DNA of 48,494 bases from a virus (IMGVR_UViG_3300047472_000161:1-48494); one strand, 5' to 3'; counted from the first letter of the stretch, positions 30,590-39,974 are shown. The notes: a model not told the origin generated them from the sequence alone. A program made the numbers and translations.

Positions 30590-30984
30590 GCGATCTCGGG
30601 GCATATCTGACGCTGGCGATGCGCACGCCTTGGGCTTGGTCGACCCATGACTGCTGCACCTTCATTGCGAACTGGAGCATCGAGCGCGGCCGTTCCGATC
30701 CGATGGCGTTCATTCGTGGCCACTATCGCACCGAGCGCGGGGCGCTGAAGGCCATCAAGCGTGGCGGCGGGCTGCTGAAGCTCGTGTCGCGCGGCATGGC
30801 GAGTGCCGGCGTCCCCCGCGTCGATGACGGTCCCGAGCCGGGCGATGTCGCCGTCATCGAGATCAAGACGGAAGACCGGCTCAACGAAGCCTGTGCGATC
30901 TGGACTGGCCATCGATGGGCCGCGCTTGGGGTGCGCGGCATCACCTGTGGGCCGGCCCACGCCCTCGCGGTCTGGAGGCCCTGA
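30586..30984 (+). CDS. Tail tip NlpC/P60-related (DUF6950-like) protein
   Basis: A 132-residue protein. STHDCCTFIANWSIERGRSDPM, with HxC-type active-site context, RGHYRTERGALKAIKRGGG, and EPGDVAVIEI match DUF6950, a family related to NlpC/P60 peptidases. GTA gene 14 in the same slot is an NlpC/P60 peptidase. It may help the tail cross peptidoglycan; loss of canonical catalytic residues cannot be excluded. Confidence 0.75.
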   Translation: MSDLGAYLTLAMRTPWAWSTHDCCTFIANWSIERGRSDPMAFIRGHYRTERGALKAIKRGGGLLKLVSRGMASAGVPRVDDGPEPGDVAVIEIKTEDRLNEACAIWTGHRWAALGVRGITCGPAHALAVWRP

Positions 30985-33746
30985 TGGGCAAGGTGATCAC
31001 CAGCATCCTGGAATACACCTCGCTGGCGGCGCTGGCCGTATTCACCGCCGGCGTCGGCGCAGGTGTAGCGATCGGCGGCCTCTCCATCGGTGCGGCCGCG
31101 TCCTTCACGGCGGCAGGCATCGGCGGAGCGCTGGGCATCGGTGCGGCCGCCTTCACCGGCCTCGCGCTCACCGGCCTCGCCACGATTGGCACGTTCCTAC
31201 AGAAGGTGCCGAAGCCCACCACGACGGCAACCGCGCTAAAGCAGCCGACGCCGCCTCGCGTGTCCGCCTATGGTCGCAACCGGCTGCACTGGAGCTACAT
31301 CCTGTTCGACGTCGCCGGCGATGGCTGGGCGGTTGACGTCGGCGTCTTTCACGACGGCCAGATGGACGGCATCGAGACCTATTACATCGGCGACCAGATC
31401 GTGACGGTGCTCGCGGGCGGCTGGATCTTGAAAGGCCCAGGCGGCGAGTGGGGCGATGAGGATACGGTTCGTGTCGGCGTGCGGCTCGGCGTGCCCACTG
31501 AGACGGCGTTCTCCGAGGTCATCGCCAAGATGCCCGGTATCTGGACCTCGAACCATCGGGGCGACGGCTGCGTCACGGGCTTCATGCTCTCGAAGAACGT
31601 CAAGACCGAGAACTATCAGAAGATTTTCCCCTACGGCGGCCCGAACCAGCAAGCCCTCTCGATCGCGGGGCGCTGGCAGCGCGTCTTCGATTGGCGCGAC
31701 CCGAGCCAGAACGTCGCGGATCAATCGACGTGGAATTGGACCGAGAACGCGATCCTCCACCTCGCGCACTACCTGCTCGTGCGGATGAACAAGGACTGGT
31801 CGCTGCACTTCGCCCCGACGCTCGACTATTGGACGGCAGCGGCGAACGATGCGCAGTACCAGATGGCGCTCAATGGCATCCAGCGCTTGCTCGTGGCGGA
31901 CATTCCCGCCGGCGCAACCAGTGCGACGCTTGATTCCGTGGCGGGTCTGGCGGTCGGCCGAACCGCCCTGATCGTGGACGAGCCCGATCTGTCTCACAAC
32001 GAGCCGCGTCCGGTCACCAGCATCGTCGGCAACACGATCCATTGGTCGCTCCCGCTGGCATGGGGGCATCCTGCCGGGTCGATAGTGTTCTATCAGTCCG
32101 ATAACAGCCTGATCGCCGAGGATCGCTATCGCTCCTGCGTCGCCCACCAGCACACCGACGCGCACAAGGACGTGCTGGCCCACCTGCTCGCCTGTTGCGA
32201 CGGCTGGCTCTCCCCGCGCTCCGACGGCGCGCTCGTGGTCTATTCCGGGCGCTACTATCCGCCGACGGTCACGATCGGGCCGGACGAGATCGTGTCCTAC
32301 ACCCTCCAGGAGGGCGTGAACGAAGAAGACGCGATCAACACGATCACCGTCACCTATGTCGATCGGGCCAACGACTTCAACACGGTCGCGACGGACGATT
32401 GGACCGACGAAGACGACATCGTGGCGCGCGGCAAGCAGCTCACCGATGCGCTCGACAACCAGGTGCCCAGCCATTCGCAGGCCCGCCGCCTCGCCAAGCG
32501 CGCGATGGCCAAGATCATGGCGCCGTATCGCGGCTCGATCACAACGACCTCTGACGGTCGGGCGGTGCTGGGCGAGCGCTACATCCACCTCCAGATCATC
32601 GAGGCGGGCTCGACCTTCTATGATGGCCCGGCCGAGATCCAGAAGGTGACGCGTAACCTCCAGACCGGCGGCGTGACGTTCGACTGGATCAGCGCTGACC
32701 CGAACATCGATGCGTGGGACCCGGCGACCGAGGAAGGCCTGCCCGCCCCTGTCGGAACCCGCGTCGCCCTCGCGCCGGTCGATCCGCCGGTCATCACCGC
32801 AGCCATCTCGGACTTCTCCAGCATCAGCACGGATGGCACCGGCGTTCGCATCGACATCACCGCGACGGGACCGGATCGCACCGACCTGACGTGGTTCGCG
32901 CGCTGGCGGCCACAGGGCGCGGCGGTATGGAACGATCAGCAGTATAGCGATATCGATCCGGGCGCGTCGGTCTCGATCGTCACCGGATTCGTGCCCACCA
33001 ATGCCATGGTCGAGGTCGAGGTGGCCTATCGCACCGGCGATGCGCGCCTGTCGGACTTCTCCTCGCCGCCGACGGTCGTCAACACTTCGGCCTATGGCAC
33101 GCCGCCTGATCCCGCTGCGGTGCCGACGCTCACCAGTTGGGGCGCCAGCCTCAACATGCTGGTCGATCCGATTCCGCGCGCCTCGCAGTACAAGTGGAAC
33201 GTCTACGAGGACGACGGCACCACCCTGATTGCCAGCCACACCACGCCGGATCGCAGCCTCGGCTACACGGCCGCCATGGCCGCTCTCGACGGCGTTCAGC
33301 GCAGCTATGTCATTGGCGTGCAGGGCGTGAACTCGGCCGGCACTGGCACGGAAGCAAAGAGCGTCGTGGTCAGCAAGCCCGCGCCGGCTGCCGTGGGTTC
33401 GCCCGCGATCCCGGACGCGACCGCCAACACCACGGCCACCTGCTCGGCCGTCTCGGGTGCCGTCGGCTACGCTGCCTTCATCTACACCGTCTCGGGCTTC
33501 AATCCGATCACGCAGGGCGCCTATGTGCCGTCGGGCACCAACTCGATCCCTCTCAACGGCCTGAGCGCGAACACATGGTACGGCCACATCGCTGCCTATG
33601 ACGAGTGGACCAGCAACCCTGCCTTCCTGAACCTGTCGAGCGAGATCACCTTCCACATCACGGCGGGCGGCGGATCGACACCGGTCGGCGGCGGCACTGG
33701 CGGCGGCGGCTATACTGGCGGCAACCCCTACAACCGTCCGCCATAA
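30984..33746 (+). CDS. Tail tip / host specificity protein (J-like)
   Basis: A 920-residue tail hub. The N-terminus contains Gly/Ala-rich hydrophobic helices (YTSLAALAVFTAGVGAGVAI and following) then a conserved hub domain (GYDVAGDGWAVDVGVFHDGQM region, residues 110-450). The C-terminal 300 residues include two fibronectin-III/Ig-like domains and a Gly-rich end (GGGTGGGGYTGG). It closes the tail tip and contacts the host. It starts with a TGATG overlap. Confidence 0.88.
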   Translation: MGKVITSILEYTSLAALAVFTAGVGAGVAIGGLSIGAAASFTAAGIGGALGIGAAAFTGLALTGLATIGTFLQKVPKPTTTATALKQPTPPRVSAYGRNRLHWSYILFDVAGDGWAVDVGVFHDGQMDGIETYYIGDQIVTVLAGGWILKGPGGEWGDEDTVRVGVRLGVPTETAFSEVIAKMPGIWTSNHRGDGCVTGFMLSKNVKTENYQKIFPYGGPNQQALSIAGRWQRVFDWRDPSQNVADQSTWNWTENAILHLAHYLLVRMNKDWSLHFAPTLDYWTAAANDAQYQMALNGIQRLLVADIPAGATSATLDSVAGLAVGRTALIVDEPDLSHNEPRPVTSIVGNTIHWSLPLAWGHPAGSIVFYQSDNSLIAEDRYRSCVAHQHTDAHKDVLAHLLACCDGWLSPRSDGALVVYSGRYYPPTVTIGPDEIVSYTLQEGVNEEDAINTITVTYVDRANDFNTVATDDWTDEDDIVARGKQLTDALDNQVPSHSQARRLAKRAMAKIMAPYRGSITTTSDGRAVLGERYIHLQIIEAGSTFYDGPAEIQKVTRNLQTGGVTFDWISADPNIDAWDPATEEGLPAPVGTRVALAPVDPPVITAAISDFSSISTDGTGVRIDITATGPDRTDLTWFARWRPQGAAVWNDQQYSDIDPGASVSIVTGFVPTNAMVEVEVAYRTGDARLSDFSSPPTVVNTSAYGTPPDPAAVPTLTSWGASLNMLVDPIPRASQYKWNVYEDDGTTLIASHTTPDRSLGYTAAMAALDGVQRSYVIGVQGVNSAGTGTEAKSVVVSKPAPAAVGSPAIPDATANTTATCSAVSGAVGYAAFIYTVSGFNPITQGAYVPSGTNSIPLNGLSANTWYGHIAAYDEWTSNPAFLNLSSEITFHITAGGGSTPVGGGTGGGGYTGGNPYNRPP

Positions 33747-33765
33747 GCCAGCGCGGCCGTGTCAG

Positions 33766-33795
33766 CCGTAATCACTCCCCGACCCGCCGCTTATC
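33766..33795 (+). promoter_or_regulatory. Late promoter-like element 7 (post-tail-tip genes)
   Basis: CCGTAATC at 33766-33773, 16 bases, then CTTATC at 33790. The start codon is at 33804, 14 bases from the box, with no ribosome-binding site. Confidence 0.65.
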
Positions 33796-33803
33796 CCAGC
33801 ACC

Positions 33804-33983
33804 ATGACCATCCAGATCGATCAGGCAGCCGTCGCCGCTGGAAATTTCAAGCGAGCGGAACTGCACATCACGGTCAACCGCGCTGACGGGACCATCGAAG
33901 ATCATGGGTGCGTCACAGCTTCCGACTTCACCGAAACCGGCCGCCCGAAGCGCGCCGCTCGCCGCTCTGGAGCCCCGAAATGA
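33804..33983 (+). CDS. 59-aa hypothetical structural-region protein
   Basis: Begins MTIQIDQAAVAAGNFKRAEL; beta-rich followed by a basic tail (PKRAARRSGAPK). It starts at the ATG 14 bases from the late-element box and overlaps the next gene by four bases. Unknown function. Confidence 0.6.
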   Translation: MTIQIDQAAVAAGNFKRAELHITVNRADGTIEDHGCVTASDFTETGRPKRAARRSGAPK

Positions 33984-34210
33984 GCTGGACCATCCCCGCC
34001 ACGGTCGTGAACTCGCAGAAGATCGCGTGCCAGATCCCGATCGAGATGGACGGCGAGCAGGTCACGGCCACCTTCGTCCGAACGATCGTCGAGGCCACGC
34101 CTGATGACGTCGCCGGCAAGACGCTGACCTTCGCTCTCCCGCAGGGCGCCGTGGATGACATCCCCGACGGCGCGAAGCTGTCTGTCACCATTGAAGTCGT
34201 GGAGGCCTGA
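33980..34210 (+). CDS. 76-aa hypothetical protein
   Basis: Begins MSWTIPATVVNSQKIACQIP; small beta-barrel-like sequence with VTATFVRTIVEATPDDVAGK. Likely a tail or fibre accessory. Joined by ATGA to the upstream gene. Confidence 0.6.
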   Translation: MSWTIPATVVNSQKIACQIPIEMDGEQVTATFVRTIVEATPDDVAGKTLTFALPQGAVDDIPDGAKLSVTIEVVEA

Positions 34211-34212
34211 CC

Positions 34213-34608
34213 GTGGCGAACGTTCTCGCGAACAGTGGCCGTGCGATCATCACCAGCCGCCTGTCGGGCGGCGGCACCGAGCCCAAGCAGATCGGCATCG
34301 GAACCGGCGCTGGCACCTCCGCTGTGACCGACACGACGCTCTTTTCCGAAAAAGCGGCGGACCTTTCATCCACGACCGGTTCGCGCGTCGCGGGCACCTC
34401 GTCGCAGGTGACGACGAGCGTCAATAACGACACGTATCAGGTCACAGGCACGGTCACGGCAACCGGCGCCGGCACGGTCACGAACGCGGGCCTGTTCGAC
34501 AATTCGACGATCGGCTCCGGCAACCTGTTCCTGAAGGGCGATTTCACGGGCATCACGCTCGCGATCAACGACAGCATCACCTTCACGTTCAAGCTACAGG
34601 CGGCTTGA
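34213..34608 (+). CDS. Tail fibre-like protein, 131 aa
   Basis: Starts at GTG 34213; ANVLANSGRAIITSRLSGGG with Gly/Thr/Ser-rich beta repeats (GTGAGTSAVTDTTLF, TVTATGAGTVTNAGLFDNS) and a FTFKLQAA end. This is common in phage fibre or T4 gp10/12-like accessory proteins. It precedes the repeat-rich gene. Confidence 0.65.
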   Translation: MANVLANSGRAIITSRLSGGGTEPKQIGIGTGAGTSAVTDTTLFSEKAADLSSTTGSRVAGTSSQVTTSVNNDTYQVTGTVTATGAGTVTNAGLFDNSTIGSGNLFLKGDFTGITLAINDSITFTFKLQAA

Positions 34609-34614
34609 GGTCGT

Positions 34615-35709
34615 GTGGCGACGTTTGCGCAGCAGATAACGTCTGACGCCAACGACGGCTATTCTGACGCATCGGTAGGTACCTGGAATCCGACCGCGAC
34701 ATTCCTGCGGCTCGGACAGTTCTCCACCCACACCTATTACGCTGGATTCCGCTTTACCGGGATCACGATACCGCACAGCGCGGTCATCACTGCGGCTACG
34801 CTCACCCTCACAATGTTCACCGGCTACAGCGGGACGTTCGTCGCCTCGTTCTATGGCGACGCGGTTGACAATGCAGCCGCTTGGTCGGCCACCTCACGCC
34901 CTGACCAGATCACCAGGACCTCCGCGTCGGTAGCGGCGCAGTCAGGCGCGTCGGGCGCGGTTCTGGTGCACAATGTCGCTGCGATCATTCAGGAAATCGT
35001 GAGCCGCGCCGGCTGGGCGTCGGGCAATGCGATCCGCATCGGCAGCGCCTTCACAACGACGACGGGCGGAGACTGCGAGTATTACGACTTCACCGGCGAT
35101 CCGACGAAGGCGGCAACCCTGTCGATCACCTATTCTGTACCGTCGAACTTCACCCAATCCATCGCCGCCTCAACCACGTTAACCGCATCACTGCGCAAGT
35201 CGGCCGGCCGCACGCTTGCCGTGTCGCTGTCGAGCGTCGCCAGCCTCCGCCGCGCGATCGGCAAGCCCATCTTGGCTACCTTCACCGGTACGCCCTCGCT
35301 GAGCGCCGGCAAGCGTGCCCTCGCGGCCATCAGCGCCTCGTTCACCGGGACCGTCACCATGACGCGCGCTGTGGGCCATCTCGTGACGCAGACCGTCTCT
35401 GCCTCCTTCTCAACGGCCGCGTCGCTCACCGCCCGTCTCAATGCCCGCGTGACGATCGCGGCGCAGGTCGTGCCCCAGGTGTCGATCAGCGCCGGCAAAG
35501 CCTTCCGCCGCACGATCACCGTCGCCGCGCCGTTCTCCGCGTTCGTGGGCCGGATCTATGCGGTGACGATCAGCGCGGCCTTCTCCGGCATCGCGTCGCT
35601 GTTCCACGCCTCGCAGTCCGCGCCGCCGCCGGATCGCCTGATCCAGCTCGGCAGCGCGAACCGCATCATCGACCTCCCCGCCTCCGCTGACCGGATCATC
35701 GAGCTATGA
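34615..35709 (+). CDS. Virion protein with C-terminal beta-repeats, 364 aa
   Basis: The N-terminal 175 residues (DANDGYSDASVGTWNPTATF, then RFTGITIPHSAVITAATLTL and AIRIGSAFTTTTGGDCEYYD) form a DNRLRE/carbohydrate-module-like beta domain. Residues 185-340 contain about eight imperfect repeats of roughly 20 residues with the theme SASF-G-xSL-x(6-8)-R-x(2-3) (for example ISASFTGTVTMTRAVGH, VSASFSTAASLTARLNA, ISAAFSGIASLFHA). The end DRLIQLGSANRIIDL is typical of phage fibre-associated proteins. Start at GTG 34615 is assumed. Confidence 0.7.
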   Translation: MATFAQQITSDANDGYSDASVGTWNPTATFLRLGQFSTHTYYAGFRFTGITIPHSAVITAATLTLTMFTGYSGTFVASFYGDAVDNAAAWSATSRPDQITRTSASVAAQSGASGAVLVHNVAAIIQEIVSRAGWASGNAIRIGSAFTTTTGGDCEYYDFTGDPTKAATLSITYSVPSNFTQSIAASTTLTASLRKSAGRTLAVSLSSVASLRRAIGKPILATFTGTPSLSAGKRALAAISASFTGTVTMTRAVGHLVTQTVSASFSTAASLTARLNARVTIAAQVVPQVSISAGKAFRRTITVAAPFSAFVGRIYAVTISAAFSGIASLFHASQSAPPPDRLIQLGSANRIIDLPASADRIIEL

Positions 35710-36002
35710 CCACGCCCAAGCTGATCACCCCCGAGCCCCTCGTCTGGCCCGGCAAGTGGCCCGAAGAGGTGCTGAACTACGGCGTCAAATGGACGCGGCC
35801 GCTGGCTGGCGACATCATCGTCTCGGCGAGCGTGACGCAGATGTATGGCCACCTCACCATCGTGAGCCAGACGTTCGTCGGCGACCAGACCACCTTCGTG
35901 GTGAGCGGCGGCAAGTCGGGCGTCCCCTCCCTCATCAGCATCATCGTCACGACTGGCGCCGGACTTACGCTGGAGGCCCGCGGCTTCATCGGCGTGTCCT
36001 GA
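35706..36002 (+). CDS. Fibre-tail adaptor-like protein, 98 aa
   Basis: Begins MTTPKLITPEPLVWPGKWPEE. DIIVSASVTQMYGHLTIVSQ and GVPSLISIIVTTGAGLTLEA form a small beta sandwich resembling the phage fibre-tail adaptor family, which links spikes to the tail. It overlaps the upstream gene by four bases. Confidence 0.75.
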   Translation: MTTPKLITPEPLVWPGKWPEEVLNYGVKWTRPLAGDIIVSASVTQMYGHLTIVSQTFVGDQTTFVVSGGKSGVPSLISIIVTTGAGLTLEARGFIGVS

Positions 36003-36006
36003 CCGG

Positions 36007-36036
36007 CCGTAATCGCTCGGCAGCGCCGCCCATAGG
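36007..36036 (+). promoter_or_regulatory. Late promoter-like element 8 (spike operon)
   Basis: CCGTAATC at 36007-36014, 16 bases, then CATAGG at 36031. The ATG at 36045 is 14 bases from the box. No clear ribosome-binding site. Confidence 0.7.
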
Positions 36037-36044
36037 GTTGGGCC

Positions 36045-36401
36045 ATGGCGGCCCCTTACGACATCCATCTCCAGCGCAATGATGATTGGCAGGCGGGCTG
36101 GACGATCCGCCAGCGCGACGTCCCCGTGGACCTCACCGATTGCGTCCTCGCCGGCCATGTCCGCGCCCCGCTCGACAACACGACGCTGATCGCCTCGTTC
36201 GACATCGAGATCACAGACGCGCTGAACGGTGAAGCGACGCTGACACTGAAGGCGTCGGAGGGCTCGCCTCTCAATGCTGTGGGCAACGCGATCCAGGTGG
36301 CACGCCTGCCCTACGACATCCGCCTGACCTACCCGGACGGCCTGCACCTCGTCCTCGTCACGGGCCACGTCATCCTCAGCCGAGGGAACACCCACCTATG
36401 A
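36045..36401 (+). CDS. 118-aa baseplate/fibre accessory protein
   Basis: Begins MAAPYDIHLQRNDDWQAGWT; the core DVPVDLTDCVLAGHVRAPLD and TLTLKASEGSPLNAVGNAIQ resembles small BppU-like or baseplate N-terminal domains found before spikes. It overlaps the spike gene by four bases, so the two are likely partners. Confidence 0.7.
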   Translation: MAAPYDIHLQRNDDWQAGWTIRQRDVPVDLTDCVLAGHVRAPLDNTTLIASFDIEITDALNGEATLTLKASEGSPLNAVGNAIQVARLPYDIRLTYPDGLHLVLVTGHVILSRGNTHL

Positions 36402-38608
36402 GCGGCGGCATCTCGATCAAGGTTGAGGGCCCGCGTGTCGTTCTCGACATCGGCGCCGGGCGTGGCGCGAGTGGTGCAAGCGCGTATCAGGCGTGGCTCG
36501 CAGCGGGCAACTCGGGTTCGGTCTCCGACTTCATCGGCGATGTGAACTACCAGACGTGGCTGTCGGTCGGGAATGTCGGCACCAAGGCCGACTTCCTCAA
36601 CAGCATGAAGGGCGCGCCGGGGCCGGGCCTTAACAACCGCGACCAATGGGTCAGCGGCACGACCTACACCTCCAGCGACTACGTGTTCGCGGACGATGGC
36701 AACGGCGGTCAGGCGATGTATGTCGCGCGCGGCGTGGCCGGGCACACGTTCGTATCGACGCTGCCTCCGAAGAACGACGCAAGCAACTGGAACAAGCTGA
36801 GCGCACCGCAGGGGCCTCCGGGCACGACCGCGCTCACCACCGATTGGGGCGATGGCACGGCCACGGATAAGGCTCCGGTGGTGGCGTTGGTGCAGTCCAA
36901 GCTCAATGGCAAGGCGGATGCCTCGGCGCTGGCCGGCAAGCTCGACGGAACCACCGCTGCGGTGATCGGCAAGCTGGGGTTCAATCCCATCCCGCGCGCC
37001 ACCTTCGACGCGGCTCCGGCCCTAATCCTGCCTGCCAACACGCCGATGCTGGATATTTCCGGCAAGAGCGTCGCCGGCGACTATGGGGATGCCGCCTATC
37101 GGCTGGTGGCGACCGAGCCAAGCCATCCCGGCAAGATCCAGATCGGCGGATCAAGCGGCCCATGGTACGAACTCATCAGCGACTTTGCCCGCCCGGATCG
37201 CTTCATTCGCACCGGCGACACGGACGACAGCGCGTCGTGGAACCGGGCCCGCGATTGGATGGTCGCCAAGAACGTGCTGGCGTTTCAGCTTGAATCCCGT
37301 CCTTATGACATCAGTAGCGGGCAGGTTTCCTTTAACGGCATCGCGGCCCAAATCATCGGATCCGGCTATACCGAATGCGGCAACGTCAATGGCTGGAACG
37401 CCAACATGACGGCGTTCGGCAACGCCGCGAAAGGGACGTGGGTGCGTGCAGGCGCAACCGGCTTCCGCGCACTCACCTTCTCGGGCTCCAACGCTGACGC
37501 GCGCGGCGCGCGGATCGATCGCCTCGGCTTCGTACAGACGCACGCGAACCCGACCGCCGGCTGGGCGCCGACCAACTATGACTACCTGATCGAGAACGAC
37601 AATACCTTCGGCGGCATGACGGTCGGCGACGTGATGTTCCTCGGCATCAACAAGGGCATCCACTGCGACCAGAGCGGGCGGCTGACCCTCGAATATTTCA
37701 AGGGGCAGTTCTACCGGGAGGGGCTGTATCTCGACCGAGCGCTCGACAGTACCTTCGTCCCTCGGATGCAGATTTGGACCTTCAACGGCCTGCCCGACCC
37801 GGTCGCGACATGGCAGGCTGCGAATGCAAAGGTCTTCCGTCTGTTCCGATGCGACGGACTGTTTGGCGGCACTGGCTTCGCCCTCGGAGTCAACACGACG
37901 CTGGAGCTGAACTCCAATGCCAACGGCTGGCCGACCGATATCCATTGGAGCAAACTGTGGTCTGACGTTTCCCAGTACGGCATCTACAACAATGCCGCTG
38001 GCGGCGCGCGCGTGACAATCCTGGATTTCGTTGGCCAGTGCGAAAACTATGCAAGCCACACGGGAGCTGCCCTTCCGAATAGCTATGGCTATTATGGAAC
38101 GTCAGGCAGCGGAGGCGGGCTGATCACGCTCGGCAATTGCCGTTTCCAGCGCTTCTCAGGTGCCGGCATTTACAATGCTTCAAACACGACCGTCCTCGTT
38201 ACCGGCGTGACGGTCGCTGATAACCATGCGGGTGCCAAAATTTTCTCGGCGCCGGGCGGTAAGCCGATTCAGATTTCGAACCCGTACTACCTTGTCGACG
38301 ATGGCACAGGATCGGTCGGCGTCCGCGGCACGGATTATGTGCTGCCTTCCGGCGATCAAACGTATTATTTTAGCGGATTCTGCGACGGCTCTGGTGTGGC
38401 GAGTTTTAGCCATGGTTTGGGAGCGAACGCCCGGACGTATCTGCGTGATGCCTTCGCGATTGTGAAGGGCAACAGCGGCGAGGCTGTCGCAATGACCATG
38501 GGCAGCATGGACGGCTCCGGGATCAACTTCTCGTCGAATGCGATCTATGCCGGCCGCGCATACCGGGCTCGTCTGACGGTTGCGCCAGACATTGGAGCCT
38601 CGTGGTAG
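36398..38608 (+). CDS. Tailspike / tail fibre protein, 736 aa
   Basis: Receptor-binding protein. The N-terminus has two YxxWLxxGNxGS repeats (YQAWLAAGNSGS, YQTWLSVGNVGT) and collagen-like GAPGPG and QGPPGTT, as in fibre shafts. It is followed by a ChiC-like NRDQWVSGTTYTSSDYV module. Residues 220-650 show the Asn/Gly-rich pattern of a right-handed beta-helix (pectate lyase fold) tailspike. It could depolymerise host polysaccharide; no active site is assigned. Confidence 0.85.
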   Translation: MSGGISIKVEGPRVVLDIGAGRGASGASAYQAWLAAGNSGSVSDFIGDVNYQTWLSVGNVGTKADFLNSMKGAPGPGLNNRDQWVSGTTYTSSDYVFADDGNGGQAMYVARGVAGHTFVSTLPPKNDASNWNKLSAPQGPPGTTALTTDWGDGTATDKAPVVALVQSKLNGKADASALAGKLDGTTAAVIGKLGFNPIPRATFDAAPALILPANTPMLDISGKSVAGDYGDAAYRLVATEPSHPGKIQIGGSSGPWYELISDFARPDRFIRTGDTDDSASWNRARDWMVAKNVLAFQLESRPYDISSGQVSFNGIAAQIIGSGYTECGNVNGWNANMTAFGNAAKGTWVRAGATGFRALTFSGSNADARGARIDRLGFVQTHANPTAGWAPTNYDYLIENDNTFGGMTVGDVMFLGINKGIHCDQSGRLTLEYFKGQFYREGLYLDRALDSTFVPRMQIWTFNGLPDPVATWQAANAKVFRLFRCDGLFGGTGFALGVNTTLELNSNANGWPTDIHWSKLWSDVSQYGIYNNAAGGARVTILDFVGQCENYASHTGAALPNSYGYYGTSGSGGGLITLGNCRFQRFSGAGIYNASNTTVLVTGVTVADNHAGAKIFSAPGGKPIQISNPYYLVDDGTGSVGVRGTDYVLPSGDQTYYFSGFCDGSGVASFSHGLGANARTYLRDAFAIVKGNSGEAVAMTMGSMDGSGINFSSNAIYAGRAYRARLTVAPDIGASW

Positions 38609-38628
38609 CGCGCCAGCACCTCCGCCGT

Positions 38629-38859
38629 TTAGGCCGGCCGAGGTCTCTGCGGAGGCGATGAAACGATCTCGTCGATCGCACCCTTGATTAGCAACTGCAC
38701 GCGCCCCTGTTCCTCGGCCGACCCGGCGTAGGTCGCGGCCTCGTCCATCACCGCCCCGATCTGGCGCAGATCTCGCTCGTCCACTACGCCACGTCGCTGA
38801 AGCGAGCTCATCAACTGAAGGATGCCATGAAGAGCGGCGGATTCCATAGAGTTCGTCAC
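38629..38859 (-). CDS. 76-aa helical protein at the end of the island
   Basis: GTG at 38859, preceded by AAGGAGG at seven bases, begins (V)TNSMESAALHGILQLMSSLQ. Helical; GVVDERDLRQIGAVMDEAAT is a likely helical hairpin. It is the last gene of the minus-strand island and converges on the spike gene. Unknown function. Confidence 0.65.
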   Translation of the reverse strand: MTNSMESAALHGILQLMSSLQRRGVVDERDLRQIGAVMDEAATYAGSAEEQGRVQLLIKGAIDEIVSSPPQRPRPA

Positions 38860-38861
38860 CC

Positions 38862-39974
38862 TCAATCCTCCTTCACCCACTGATCGGTCCAATGGATCTG
38901 CACGGCATGAATGTCGATGTCTTGGTGTTCATCGATAGAAACGCGAACTTCGGTCTGATCGACATCGCGAGGCAGTGAGAAGCGGTGCTCAACCAGCAAT
39001 CCCTTGGTCGGCGCCGTCAGCGTTTCATCGCCCTTGGCCCAAGTCACGGTAGCCTCATCCGACACAACATCGCTCGCGACCCGGATCGGTGCGCCGTTCC
39101 GTGATGGTCGGGCCTCCCCGAACACGCGAGCAAAATAGTTGCCGGCTTTCAGGGGCATATATGGGCCGTAGACAAGCGTCCCCGGCCGACCTGTCGAGCG
39201 GATCGCGGAGAACTGTTTGTTGCCAACGGCGGTGCGCAGTCTCGGATGACCAGCCCTGAAATAGTATCCCGGGCCAACGTCGGCGCGAGCGTCCCGCCTG
39301 CCGCGCATAATGCCGTCGACCTCCGCCTTGATGTCGGCATACCGGGTCTGAAAGTCAGGAGACTTTGAGCGAAGCCGCTGCCGAATGAAGGGGCCGTGAT
39401 TGGTGTAACCAGAGTTCGCGACCTCAAAGACGAAAGAGTCCCCTAGCCCGCGCGTCTCCACCATGTCACGGAGGATATCGTACAATATCCACTGATCGTC
39501 CGGGATGCTCTGGCTCCAGATGGTGGCATGCAGGAAATCTTGGTCGGGGATGTCCTCGACCCTCCGCCAATATTTCTGGATTAGGTCATGTGCGACTGCG
39601 TGAGACAAGTTTAGCGCAAAACCCCCAGCATTGATGTCATAACCATGTTCCGATGCACAGAAGCCGGAGAAAATGCCTGCGTACTGCCCTTTGTCGGACA
39701 GGTAATGGCGCACGTCGAAGTCCATGTCACCAATGAACGCATCTGCATCAAGATAATAGACCCAGCCTCGGACCCCTCGATCAAGCATCTCCTTCAGCAT
39801 GTAGACGCGGTTATAGGTGGACTGCCACGCCATATGGCCGCGCTTCACCCCGACGAAGCTCTCATATTTAAATCCATTGCGGATGCAGAACTGCCGCACC
39901 GTACGCGAGGTTTGATGCAGCATCGGATAATAGAAAACCGGGTCTGCGGTCTGGATGAAGGTGATGTCTGTCAT
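38862..39974 (-). CDS. Glycosyltransferase-like protein with C-terminal beta domain
   Basis: A 370-residue protein. The N-terminal 220 residues look like a GT-A fold transferase: FIQTADPVFYYPMLHQTSRT, WQSTYNRVYMLKEMLDRG, the DxD motif in WVYYLDADAFIGDMDF (Asp76, Asp78) and INAGGFALNLSHAV, as in GMA12/MNN10-type galactosyl/mannosyl transferases. The C-terminal 110 residues (VRVSIDEHQDIDIHAVQIHW) form a beta-sandwich that may bind carbohydrate. Target unknown: host surface glycan or virion protein. Confidence 0.8.
   Translation of the reverse strand: MTDITFIQTADPVFYYPMLHQTSRTVRQFCIRNGFKYESFVGVKRGHMAWQSTYNRVYMLKEMLDRGVRGWVYYLDADAFIGDMDFDVRHYLSDKGQYAGIFSGFCASEHGYDINAGGFALNLSHAVAHDLIQKYWRRVEDIPDQDFLHATIWSQSIPDDQWILYDILRDMVETRGLGDSFVFEVANSGYTNHGPFIRQRLRSKSPDFQTRYADIKAEVDGIMRGRRDARADVGPGYYFRAGHPRLRTAVGNKQFSAIRSTGRPGTLVYGPYMPLKAGNYFARVFGEARPSRNGAPIRVASDVVSDEATVTWAKGDETLTAPTKGLLVEHRFSLPRDVDQTEVRVSIDEHQDIDIHAVQIHWTDQWVKED

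Noticed and set aside
29331-38608. CRISPR array or direct repeats in tail genes
   Set aside because: Repetition in this region is at protein level (beta repeats, GxxG themes) without equal-length spacers.
36398-38608. Long minus-strand frames opposite tail and spike genes as real genes
   Set aside because: Large antisense frames (for example opposite 20432-22117, 27730-29388, 31236-33656, 37151-38059) are expected in GC-rich DNA and their translations are Arg/His/Gly-rich without recognisable domains.
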